DNA of 23,404 nucleotides from Sergeia podlipaevii. Its lineage: Eukaryota; Euglenozoa; Kinetoplastea; Trypanosomatida; Trypanosomatidae. The DNA is taken from NCBI GenBank assembly GCA_030849805.1, contig JASANZ010001903.1:1-23404 (forward strand). The letters run 5' to 3'. Made by a program: the position numbers and the translations under genes. A model generated the notes under the pieces. That model saw only the letters and a program-made list of their open reading frames with translations. It ran no database searches and was not told where the DNA came from. Positions 1-7,661 of this stretch are shown here, in pieces. How positions within the stretch are numbered: the stretch's first letter is position 1; the number at the start of each line of letters is the position of its first letter.

Positions 1-2
1 GT

Positions 3-56
3 TGCGAGTTCAAGCGCGTTTTGTTGTTGTTTGCTGCGCTAGAAATACCTGGGTAA
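3..56 (+). CDS. Possible 3' end of an upstream gene (partial)
   Basis: The reading frame is open from the left edge to a TAA at 54-56, followed at once by an in-frame TAG at 57-59. Its first codons (TGC GAG TTC AAG CGC) are G/C-ended like those of the real genes here, and the stretch is richer in GC than the DNA after it. Only 17 codons are visible, ending in a Leu/Ala-rich tail, so no product can be named. The other two frames are also open briefly (stops at 40-42 and 71-73), so this may simply be UTR. Confidence 0.3.
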   Translation, partial: CEFKRVLLLFAALEIPG

Positions 57-332
57 TAGTAATCTTTTATTAAGGGGGGGGATAGGGGATCGTACTACTT
101 TGTGTTGAATACTTATCGCCATCACCATCATGTTTGCTGCCTTTTTTTATTATTATTATTTTCTTCTATTTGAATTTATTTTTTTATTTATTTATATATA
201 CGTGTGTGTGTGTGTGTATGTGTGTGTATATATGTGTTACGAAAAAGCTACCAGACAAACTTTGCTCTGCTGCACACGCCTGCGCATTATAGGAAAGGGA
301 AAATAAATTTTCAAGCAGAACAACACACACAA

Positions 333-374
<42 letters not shown>
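333..374. repeat. Compound microsatellite (AT)11(AG)10
   Basis: Twenty-two bases of uninterrupted AT (333-354) pass directly into twenty bases of AG (355-374). The same AT-to-AG compound occurs at 22884-22915 and, on the other strand, at 19244-19269. Confidence 0.95.
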
Positions 375-379
375 CACAT

Positions 380-408
380 CCTCTCTCTTTATTTTGTATA
401 CATCGAAG
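380..408 (+). promoter_or_regulatory. Candidate trans-splice acceptor abutting the SPCS3-like start codon
   Basis: A pyrimidine-rich stretch (about 380-395) is followed by an AG at 407-408 that directly touches the ATG at 409. Use of this AG would leave no native 5' UTR beyond the spliced leader. The alternative is the T-rich tract at 139-190 with its first AG at 246-247, giving a leader of about 160 nt free of upstream ATGs. The sequence alone does not decide between them. Confidence 0.4.
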
Positions 409-1278
409 ATGCACACTTTTCGCAACCGCTTGGCGGAGATTGTGGCCACGTTCGTATTTAATCTTCTACTTGCTGCCTGTCTAGCCGCCTTCTCCACCAT
501 CGCGCGGGACCTGATTCTTCACCCGCGTCCTGTTGTGAATGGCCTTGAGGTGTCTGCTTCACCTATTTGTGTAAGTCGTACCCCGCTGAGCCGCTTCGAG
601 GTATCCCCGGGAGCGAACCCAATGAACCACTGGTCCGTCGTCAGCAGTGTGTACATGGTGAATGGCAAGCTGGAACCCAATATAGAGCTGGTGAGGCTTG
701 AGACCCAGCGTAATCAATGGGTTATGGTGCGTACCACTGACCGCATGTATCTTAGAATCACGGGTACCGCTGACTTTTCGCGGTGTTGGGACTGGAATAC
801 CAAAGCCATCTACGTGTCCTTCCTGGCGCGTTACACTACCCCACAAGCCTCTGTGAACGAGGTCATGTTTCTCGACGCCATTATCCGCCATGTTACTGTC
901 CCCTGGGAGCTGCGTGCATTCCAGCACAAGTCCATGGAGGAGATGACGTCTGGAGAACGCCGGCGGTGGCGCGACTTTGAGCGGAACACCACCAGTGCAC
1001 ATGATGCGCGCTCTGTTTACATTGACCATGTCCATCGCAAGATCGTCTTTGAAGGTGCCATGAAGTATCCCATGGAGGACTACACTACTGGCTTTCTTGC
1101 TGGCCGTGAGGTAGAGATTGTGATGCGCTACCAGGTGATGAGCTACTCAGGGTGGGCTCCTATACGGGAGAAAATAGCGGGAGGTAGAATCGTGTTTAAT
1201 GCGTCAACAGAGGTGACAGAATGCAGTGAAAGTGAACGGTGGGTGGGGCCGAGCCATGTCTTCCCCGCCGTTCAATAA
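409..1278 (+). CDS. SPCS3: Signal peptidase complex subunit 3-like protein (SPC22/23 family)
   Basis: The family is the non-catalytic, single-pass glycoprotein subunit of the ER signal peptidase complex, with a short cytosolic N-terminus and a luminal domain that supports the Sec11 catalytic subunit. Seen here: a hydrophobic segment at about residues 12-31 after a basic N-terminus, the family-like W-D-W-N block (127-130), then a strand and an N-E-V-x-F-L-D-A-I-I block (150-159), matching the DWNVK...NQVVLWDKI pattern I recall from animal and fungal members. Two sequons (N193-T-T and N264-A-S) lie on the predicted luminal side. The protein is 289 aa against about 180 in animals; the extra length is mainly between the membrane segment and W127 and around 165-205. 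The ATG at 409 is chosen because the upstream in-frame extension begins at TTG. The stop is TAA, followed almost at once by a (TG)n array. Confidence 0.8.
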   Translation: MHTFRNRLAEIVATFVFNLLLAACLAAFSTIARDLILHPRPVVNGLEVSASPICVSRTPLSRFEVSPGANPMNHWSVVSSVYMVNGKLEPNIELVRLETQRNQWVMVRTTDRMYLRITGTADFSRCWDWNTKAIYVSFLARYTTPQASVNEVMFLDAIIRHVTVPWELRAFQHKSMEEMTSGERRRWRDFERNTTSAHDARSVYIDHVHRKIVFEGAMKYPMEDYTTGFLAGREVEIVMRYQVMSYSGWAPIREKIAGGRIVFNASTEVTECSESERWVGPSHVFPAVQ

Positions 1279-1279
1279 T

Positions 1280-1330
1280 TGTGTGTGTGTGTGTGTGTGT
1301 GTGTGTCTGTGTGTGTGATAGCAAACAAGC

Positions 1331-1365
<35 letters not shown>

Positions 1366-1367
1366 AG
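1280..1367. repeat. (TG)n then (GA)n microsatellites next to a stop codon
   Basis: (TG)13 at 1280-1305 is followed by a C-interrupted continuation to 1317 and, 13 bases on, by a (GA)-rich array at 1331-1367. The TG array starts one base after the TAA stop at 1276-1278. Confidence 0.95.
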
Positions 1368-1700
1368 CATATGTGCTTGGATTGCTTTTGGTGGTGATGA
1401 TGTTGCCTTTGTTTCTGCCTCTATTTTTTTTCTTCCTTCATTATAGGAAAGAGATAGAAGGAGAAAAAAAATTAAAAAAAACATTGGACTAGTGTAGTGC
1501 GTGTGCGGAGCAGCATATGAAAGGCGGTAGTGTGTTTCAGTCCTGTTTCATTAGTGACTAAAAAAATCATATCAAAAAAAGTTGCGCTGTGCCTTTTTTT
1601 TTGGATTGATGTTGATCAATTTTTTCTTATTTTTACTTTTAATGCAACTTAAGAGCACCACTGGGAGGTACTCACTCATTTTAACTGACGTGCTGCATTG

Positions 1701-1730
1701 TATTCTCCTCTTCTTCCATTCTAAACGCAG
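1701..1730 (+). promoter_or_regulatory. Candidate trans-splice acceptor for the 1847 gene
   Basis: A clean pyrimidine stretch (TATTCTCCTCTTCTTCCATT, 1701-1720) is followed by CTAAACGCAG with AG at 1729-1730. The inferred leader of about 116 nt contains no ATG before the start at 1847, which supports that start. Confidence 0.6.
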
Positions 1731-1846
1731 GTACATCGGCCGTGGTGTTGCGAAGCATTTGAAAAAAGGGAATCAAGAAAAGAATAGGAGATAAGAGAGC
1801 GTGTTTGTTTTTTGTTTTACTCTAAGACTCAAGAAAAAGGGGGAAA

Positions 1847-2734
1847 ATGTCCGCCAAAAAGAAGAATCAGTTCATGTACAGCATTAACCCCGACCTCTAT
1901 GAGCGCAGTCACAAACCCAGTGCAACTATTGCCATGGGCATGAAAGGGTCTCATGCCTCCTCTCAGAGCTGGAAAGATCAGGTGTCACGCGAGAGCCAGA
2001 TTACCAAGCGCTGGCAGGACAAGTACGACCCACAGGACTCGCTGGGGCAGACCAAGATCACCGCACTGCAGCGCACCCTTGCCAGGGACGCCCAGCGGCG
2101 TGCGGACTACCTTGATCCTGACAAGAACCCCGAGATTCATGCAATTCTGTTTCGCACCAATCCACATCTTCAAGGACGTGGGGGTGGTGCAAGCAGCAGC
2201 AGCAGCAGTCACGATGGAGAAGGAGGCAGTGCCACTAAGGATAGCAATAACAATAGCAATAACAACGTTGCTCGACTGAACAAGCTGTTTGCTGCCGAGG
2301 ACGCGGCAGATCTCTCGAAGATAAAGAGCATTGCGTTTATGCGTGCCGCTGCAGCCTCCCAACAGCAGCAGCAGCAGCAGCAAGACAGTGCGAGCGACAG
2401 CACGCAAAAGAAAAGGAATGGTGTGAACGCTGGCATGAGGGCTCCGCAGCCTCGGAAGACTGCAGACGAAGAAGCGGAGGAGCGCCACACTAAGAAGGAC
2501 TCTGAGCTCTACTTGGATGTCCGCGCCGACCGTTACCCTCTATCTCATCGCTTTCCCACCGGGCCCATCACATCCCTGCAGGTAGTAGGATGGAAGGCAG
2601 AGGATGGAGACAAGCGGTCTCGCTTAAGTGCGTGTTATACCGCCTCCACGCGCCAATTCGGGGCGGGAGCCTTTCACAAGGTGGAAGATGATGATCATGC
2701 CTACCTCTTTGGCTATGACTTAGCCACTAAGTAA
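1847..2734 (+). CDS. Hypothetical protein, possible C20orf85/CIMIP1-like ciliary microtubule inner protein
   Basis: A 295-aa protein with two conserved-looking ends and a disordered middle. The N-terminal part has a W-K-x2-V-x2-E...R-W...Y pattern (S41-W42-K43 to Y60). The C-terminal part has R-F-P-T-G-P-I-T...V-G-W-K (235-250), then a Cys (263) and G-A-F (274-276). From memory, the animal C20orf85 (CIMIP1) family shows the same order: I-W-K-x2-V near the N-terminus, then a Pro/Thr stretch, G-W-R, and G-A-F near the end. That suggests an axonemal microtubule-lumen role, which would suit a flagellate, but no search supports it. The middle (about 111-220) is low complexity: Ser run 116-121, Asn-rich 134-140, and eight Gln (172-179) encoded by a CAG-type repeat. 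The gene is certain enough; the family link is tentative. Confidence 0.8.
   Translation: MSAKKKNQFMYSINPDLYERSHKPSATIAMGMKGSHASSQSWKDQVSRESQITKRWQDKYDPQDSLGQTKITALQRTLARDAQRRADYLDPDKNPEIHAILFRTNPHLQGRGGGASSSSSSHDGEGGSATKDSNNNSNNNVARLNKLFAAEDAADLSKIKSIAFMRAAAASQQQQQQQQDSASDSTQKKRNGVNAGMRAPQPRKTADEEAEERHTKKDSELYLDVRADRYPLSHRFPTGPITSLQVVGWKAEDGDKRSRLSACYTASTRQFGAGAFHKVEDDDHAYLFGYDLATK
2360..2383. repeat. CAG/CAA repeat encoding eight Gln
   Basis: Eight successive Gln codons, CAA at both ends and CAG between, lie inside the 1847-2734 gene. A shorter AGC run upstream (about 2192-2208) is read as Ser. Confidence 0.95.
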
Positions 2735-3223
2735 CTCTCTGAAGGGTATTCTCTTGTATTATGCATCCTCCCCTCTCTCTCTCGCTTTCCAGGCGCATGA
2801 ATTGACAGTCACACACATGCATGTGGGAACCGTGAGAACCGCGGATTGGGGAGTAGGAGGAAGAGAGTTACTGAAAATAGATGTACTATACGTATTTTTT
2901 TTTTTTGAGTTATGCTTACACAGAGTGACGTTAGTGGCAGCGTACATATGCATAAACGTTTGGTTGTATGTATGTGTATGGTTATAAATATATATGTGTG
3001 TGTGTGTATGTGAGTGCGCGACCTTGCTTCCCTCTCTTTTTCTTCCTTCGTGTGATTGAGGGGCTCTTCAATCCCATTGTGTGTGATGATGATTGTTATG
3101 ATGATTATTGCCTCTTGGCCTTTTGGTGAAATGATGTGTTGTTATTCCTCTCTTGTGGGGTTTTCCTGCACTTTTTGTTTGCTTTTATATATATTTTAGA
3201 TTATCTTTGACTTTTTTAACTAG

Positions 3224-3469
3224 ATGATTGGAGAAGGAGGGGGGAGGGAGGAAGGGACTGCAAGGGTGGAGAATAAGAGGAAGAGAAGGAGGGTCAGGGA
3301 AGTATGGATCATTACGCAATTTCCGGGAATGTTACTTTTTGACGCACATGTAAATCAACTTGGGAGGCTTCACCTCTCGCGCGCACGCATTGCCTCGCAA
3401 AGTGTAGTAGAAACAAGCAAACAAACAAGCGAAAAAAAAAAAAAACTTCAAGCCACTACTTTGAAGTGA
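3224..3469 (+). CDS. Candidate small ORF, 81 aa
   Basis: The ATG at 3224 is directly preceded by TTTTTTAACTAG, so an acceptor-like AG (3222-3223) touches the start codon. The predicted peptide is basic and not homopolymeric: a Gly/Glu-rich start, a K/R cluster at about residues 18-25, and a mixed middle with single Trp and Pro residues. The upstream pyrimidine tract is weak. I recognise no family. It may be a chance ORF in a 3' UTR; it is listed because its composition differs from the T-run ORFs elsewhere in the spacers. Confidence 0.2.
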   Translation: MIGEGGGREEGTARVENKRKRRRVREVWIITQFPGMLLFDAHVNQLGRLHLSRARIASQSVVETSKQTSEKKKKLQATTLK

Positions 3470-3965
3470 AAAACAGTTCTACTTTGTATACATACATATA
3501 CACACAGTCAACTTATTTTTAAGCATGGGGGGTTGTCGTCACTCTCTATTTGTTCTTGATGTAAAACAATATTTTATTTATTTATTTTATTTTTTTACAG
3601 GACACTCTTTAGTGTATGCTACATATGTGTTATATGGCTGCCACTTCTCTTCTTCTCTCTTCTTCTCTCTTTTTTTTTTAAACATGTTCTAGTACCTTTC
3701 TCTGGTCTTGAATACACATACACGCAGTCATCTTCTGATCAGCGTGACTTTCTTTCATTTATCTTTATTTTTTTATTATTTTTTTAAATGTCAGCAATAC
3801 CTGCAGAACGTACAGCATAGAGCGCAACCATATACACATCATATACACATCAACGTAAAGATCTGAAAAGGGGGTAAAGGAAAGGAAAGAAAAGATAAAA
3901 AGCGGTGCTCTTTTTAATCATTATTATTACTATTATTATTATTGCTGTTGTTATTGTTCTACTTT

Positions 3966-4026
3966 GGTCCTTTTTCTTTCTCTTCTGTTGAGCTTTCTTT
4001 TATCTCTCTTTCCTCATTCTTTTGAG
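3966..4026 (+). promoter_or_regulatory. Candidate trans-splice acceptors for the 4032 gene
   Basis: Two pyrimidine tracts lie in series: 3966-3989 with AG at 3991-3992 (leader about 39 nt), and 3993-4023 with AG at 4025-4026 (leader 5 nt). The first ATG after either AG is the start codon at 4032. Confidence 0.55.
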
Positions 4027-4031
4027 AACGG

Positions 4032-6953
4032 ATGCCTAGCGTATGCAATAGCCAAGAACCGACGACAGCACAGGCCAGTACTCGTGTCAGCAGCCACGAC
4101 AATCTTCATAGTGATCCTAAGCAACTGAGAGCACTTGCGCGAAGAACTAGCCACAGCAGCATCTCTCTTCAAGCCAGTATTGCAGATAATAGCGATAGAA
4201 GCCAAACTCCCTCCGCAGCAGCAGTAGCAGCAGCAGCGCCGCCTTCATTACTATTCTCAGCAGATGTTGTGAATTCCTCTAGCGGTACCACGGCGGCAGC
4301 GAGGTGGGCGTGGCCACCACGTGTGAGCTCGGACTATTACTTTTACCATCTTTTGCGGGAGCGTGCACGAGAGCAGGAACACGAAGAAGAAGAAAAAAAA
4401 GAAGAAAAGAAACAGAAGGCAACAGTGGCAGCAACAACGAGATCAGTAGCGGCAGAAGAAGGGGGGATACTGCGTAGTCCTCGATTTTTGTCCAGTACGA
4501 GCCTTCCTAGTGACAAAGGCGTGGAAGCTCAACTGTCCTTGCCCCGTACCGCTGCTGCACAGGATAGCAGCAAGAGTATAGTGGGTAAGGGAGGTATGGT
4601 CAGCCCTGCATCTAGCGCTGCCGTCATTGCCTCCGCCACTGGAGACGGCGCTGCCACACCGCACGAAAGAAGAAAAAGAGTAGCAAGAAAGAACAGACAG
4701 CAGCAGCAGCGGCAGCAGCAGGATCAGCAACTACGTGATGAAAATGCATGTGACAAAGAAGGCGGTAGCGTCACCACCACCACCACCACCGATGCGGCAG
4801 CTTCAGGAGGAAACTTGCCCTCCCCGGCATCTTCCTCCCCGCCGCCTCGGCTTCCACATAAACAGAAGCGAGCGAGCAGTGCGGATGCGCGAAGACGGAT
4901 CAGGGAGGAGGAAAAAAAAGAACGCGATGAGCACCGTCGGCAGCAGACGGCTTTCCGTGTGGCGCAATCTCCATCAACTCCTTGCGTGCCCACCACCACG
5001 ACGTCACAAGCGCCACTCACAATTGAACGGAGCCCGCAGCTGACGCAGGAGTCAAGTCAGCTGACGCAGGACATGCGAGAGGGGGACAAGATGAAAGAGA
5101 GAAGCACGCGTGAAAAGCGTAAGATGATGGGCAGTAGCGGCAGAAGCAGTAGCAGCGAGCGCCGCTGTACGCCCTCGCGCCACGCACCTGAGCCGCCTGC
5201 TCAGGATCATTCTGATAGATACAACGGGCAGTCAGGCATGAGTGGTAGCCTGAGGGAAGGAAGCGAAAGGCGCTCGCCTCGCTCAGCAACTGCGCCAGCT
5301 GTGAAGGCGACTCAAGTGCCTTGCTCAGAGCCTCCTCAGGAGTCTCTCAGCTACAAGACAGACCGCACTCCGAGCTCCCCACGGCAAGTCACCAGCGCAT
5401 TACTGAAGGATGCTGATGAGCCACGTCGCGGAGAAGATGGGCATATCCGTACGCCGCCACTATCGCCACCACAGCCCAATTATGCCAATGAGTGGAAGGA
5501 GGCGTGTATGGAACTGAAGGAGCTGCTGAAGCGCAAGAGCGCAGATCTGGACACTCGTCTTGCTGAGATTGCTGCTCTCACAGCGAAGCTTGCGGACAGT
5601 GAGCAGCGCATGCGGTCACTAACCCTGGATAGAGCCAGTGGTAGTGGTAGCGGTGGTGGTGGTCACACGACAAGACCCCGTGTGGAGGAGGGCATGCAGG
5701 ATCTCAAAGGAATACAAAGTCAAGAGCAGATGCAGCCTCGGCAGAAAGGTTATCACAACGGTGGAGAAGGTACACTCGAGGGGACGTGCGGGCCTTGTAT
5801 GAAAACACACGCAACGCACTCAGCTGGTGGCAATTTGACATCGACAGGAACGGCATCAGCGGCACTTGCTGAGGAACTCGTGAAAACTCGCCAATGCTTG
5901 CATGCACTGCAAGAGCAAACAGACAGAGAGCGAGACCGGTTGCTGGCTCAGCGTCAAGTACTTGCTACGGAGGTAATTGCTCTTCGCCGCCATTCTAGTC
6001 AAGAGGTACGTGTCTTAGCCGCAAAAGCGGTGGAGGATCTTGACATCCTGCATGATGCTACAGTGCGTGGCATGGCCGAATACCATGATGCGTTTCTCCG
6101 TGAAAGGGCGAAGGCTCTTGAGGAGCGTAGAAGGACCCCTGGGCAGCGCCAGGGGTACGCCCCTCACTGGCACTCCCACAGGCATGCTGCCCTCGTGTAT
6201 GAAGATGATGATGAGAGCGATACCCCATTCTCCCTGCCCCCCTCCGGTGCAGTAGCTATGCTTCGGCTTTCATTTTGTGGCGCTGGCAAAAACCTTCAGC
6301 AGGGAGACCTCCAGGTCCTAGACGCACGGCTTACAGTGGATGAGAGCCAAGGTAGACTGATTTTCAGCGAATCCAGTTTGAATGGAAAAGGTCATGAATG
6401 GGAGGTGTACCATCCCGCTACACAGACGGTGATTGTGGTGCAGGCCACACTTGAATCTAGTGCTGATTCATCCTCTTTGCAAAAGCAGGCGCAACGTGCT
6501 GCATCTATATCATGTGCCCGCCAGCGTCTGGGCAGTGAGTACGAGATTGGTGATGGCAAAGGGCCTGTGTGCAGCTCTCGTAATAGCTGTAGTGCTAGTA
6601 CGAGAAGCCAGAGTAGTGGAGCTCCCGACGGTTTGTGCCACCCCTGCTCTAGGACTCCAAGCCGCTACCAAGGTCGAAGCATTCATGTCAGTGAGGCGGA
6701 TTCTATTGTAATGCCTACACCAAGAAGACGACTTCTATCCCCTGGAGCCAGGACATGTACTTCTCCGCGTTGCGGTCCGGGCGGCAACAGCCCTCGCACG
6801 AGGCTTGACTCCACGACGATGCCATCTGCGTACAGAGACACTGCTACGTCACGGTTGCGGCGGCAGTCAGCAGAGCGCAAGCGCCGTGAGTGGGAGATTG
6901 CAATGGCGAGAGAAAGACAGAGAGCACGGGCATATGTGGACGGAGATTGGTAG
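4032..6953 (+). CDS. Large disordered and coiled-coil protein of unknown function
   Basis: A 973-aa protein of no family I recognise. In order: a Ser/Ala-rich start; a charged Glu/Lys stretch (about 107-130); a Gln/Arg run (about 222-233); Thr and Ser/Pro-rich disorder; a short tandem repeat containing Q-L-T-Q twice (about 336-347); a likely coiled coil (about 487-533); a second, longer coiled coil (about 606-700); a more ordered-looking block with alternating hydrophobics (about 737-805); and a basic tail rich in Ser-Pro-Arg and Thr-Pro, ending in an Arg/Glu-rich probable helix. Five S-P-R tripeptides are scattered through it, compatible with proline-directed phosphorylation or microtubule binding. 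A cytoskeletal role is only an inference from coiled coils plus S-P-R. The stop is TAG. Confidence 0.8.
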   Translation: MPSVCNSQEPTTAQASTRVSSHDNLHSDPKQLRALARRTSHSSISLQASIADNSDRSQTPSAAAVAAAAPPSLLFSADVVNSSSGTTAAARWAWPPRVSSDYYFYHLLRERAREQEHEEEEKKEEKKQKATVAATTRSVAAEEGGILRSPRFLSSTSLPSDKGVEAQLSLPRTAAAQDSSKSIVGKGGMVSPASSAAVIASATGDGAATPHERRKRVARKNRQQQQRQQQDQQLRDENACDKEGGSVTTTTTTDAAASGGNLPSPASSSPPPRLPHKQKRASSADARRRIREEEKKERDEHRRQQTAFRVAQSPSTPCVPTTTTSQAPLTIERSPQLTQESSQLTQDMREGDKMKERSTREKRKMMGSSGRSSSSERRCTPSRHAPEPPAQDHSDRYNGQSGMSGSLREGSERRSPRSATAPAVKATQVPCSEPPQESLSYKTDRTPSSPRQVTSALLKDADEPRRGEDGHIRTPPLSPPQPNYANEWKEACMELKELLKRKSADLDTRLAEIAALTAKLADSEQRMRSLTLDRASGSGSGGGGHTTRPRVEEGMQDLKGIQSQEQMQPRQKGYHNGGEGTLEGTCGPCMKTHATHSAGGNLTSTGTASAALAEELVKTRQCLHALQEQTDRERDRLLAQRQVLATEVIALRRHSSQEVRVLAAKAVEDLDILHDATVRGMAEYHDAFLRERAKALEERRRTPGQRQGYAPHWHSHRHAALVYEDDDESDTPFSLPPSGAVAMLRLSFCGAGKNLQQGDLQVLDARLTVDESQGRLIFSESSLNGKGHEWEVYHPATQTVIVVQATLESSADSSSLQKQAQRAASISCARQRLGSEYEIGDGKGPVCSSRNSCSASTRSQSSGAPDGLCHPCSRTPSRYQGRSIHVSEADSIVMPTPRRRLLSPGARTCTSPRCGPGGNSPRTRLDSTTMPSAYRDTATSRLRRQSAERKRREWEIAMARERQRARAYVDGDW
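4697..4731. repeat. CAG/CGG repeat encoding Gln/Arg run
   Basis: A CAG-rich array with single CGG and GAT interruptions is read as Q-Q-Q-Q-R-Q-Q-Q-D-Q-Q inside the 4032-6953 gene. Confidence 0.9.
5037..5071. repeat. 14-nt perfect direct repeat, period 21
   Basis: CAGCTGACGCAGGA occurs at 5037-5050 and again at 5058-5071. Both copies are in frame and each encodes Q-L-T-Q plus an acidic residue. Confidence 0.95.
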
Positions 6954-7661
6954 AGAAGAAAGTTGATATACGAAGAGGTATTTTCTCTTTGTTGTTGTTT
7001 TTTTTTTGCTGGTTTTCCTCTACTTTTCCAGTGTATGTGTGTGTGTGTGTATATATTATAGATAGATTATGCATATCCATGTCTTTCTCGCTCTCCCGGG
7101 TGCGCATATGTGAGTGAGTGAGTGAAAGAGGAGAGAACTTACAATGAAAAAAGAAATGAAAGTAACGCAGGAACATCACTATAATTGCCTTTTGAAAAAA
7201 GCATTTTTCTTCCTTTTTGAGCCATATTTGATAGCTGATTTTTCATTTATTTTATTTTATTGACAGTGTGGATTGCGTACTTTTCTTTCTTTCTTTCTTT
7301 CTTTCTTTTCCTTTATCTCTTTTGTTGTCATTGTTTTTTGTTCTCACTGCGTGTGTGTGTGTGTGTGTGTGTCAAATATACGCACATATATATATATATA
7401 TTTGTGGGGGTAGTCTCTAGGAAGAGAAAAAAAAGAAAGGGGCTTTAGTCTGTCGTCAATCGTGTCCCTACATAAGGACTGGAAAAAGGGTGGTGCATAA
7501 ATATATTTATTTACATACAACTGTGAGAGTCTTGGCAACAGGAGCAATAAAAAAAAAAAAGGAAACACGCGAAAAGAAAAAAGGGGGGCGGGAGGAGAAC
7601 ACAAACTGGATATAAAAAGGAAGGAAACACAAATAACCGAAGAAGGAGAAGATCATTATAA
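6954..7661. other. Spacer and leader of the VAP-like gene
   Basis: The stretch contains a TG array that runs into TATATA (about 7034-7058, including the PUF-type octamer TGTATATA at 7048-7055), a (TTTC)n-like pyrimidine tract (7278-7348), (GT)11 at 7351-7372, an AT run, and then about 240 nt rich in A and G up to the start codon. No gene is seen. Confidence 0.7.
7278..7413 (+). promoter_or_regulatory. Candidate trans-splice acceptor for the VAP-like gene
   Basis: A long pyrimidine tract with repeated TTTC units (7278-7348) is followed by TG and AT repeats and a first AG at 7412-7413. The inferred leader of about 248 nt is purine-rich and has no ATG before 7662, which supports that start. A second AG follows at 7419-7420. 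Confidence 0.5.

Larger units (their letters stand above)
57..408. other. Spacer upstream of the SPCS3-like gene
   Basis: No gene is seen. The stretch holds a G8 run (74-81), a T-rich tract (about 139-190), a (TG)n-rich stretch (about 202-236), a compound (AT)11(AG)10 microsatellite (333-374) and a short pyrimidine tract (about 380-395). It contains no ATG between the AG at 246-247 and the start at 409. Confidence 0.7.
1279..1846. other. Spacer between the SPCS3-like gene and the next gene
   Basis: The stretch begins with (TG)13 at 1280-1305 and a (GA)-rich array at 1331-1367, both in what should be the 3' UTR of the SPCS3-like gene. T-runs and A-runs follow. The last 110 bases are a mostly purine-rich leader. 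No gene is seen; short open frames here start at non-ATG codons in T-rich DNA. Confidence 0.7.
2735..4031. other. 1.3-kb spacer before the 4032 gene
   Basis: The stretch holds AT-rich UTR-like sequence with a 12-bp perfect palindrome CACATGCATGTG (2814-2825), several T- and CT-rich tracts (about 3028-3050, 3641-3680, 3901-3990) and one small ORF of ordinary composition (3224-3469), listed separately. No other gene is seen. Confidence 0.6.

Noticed and set aside
74..88. G-quadruplex candidate at the G8 and G4 runs
   Set aside because: Only two G-tracts are present nearby. A four-tract quadruplex would have to split the G8 run and is not well supported.
1985..2488. 167-codon minus-strand ORF inside the 1847 gene
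   Set aside because: It is a shadow of the sense repeats; its Leu run is the antisense of the Gln codons.
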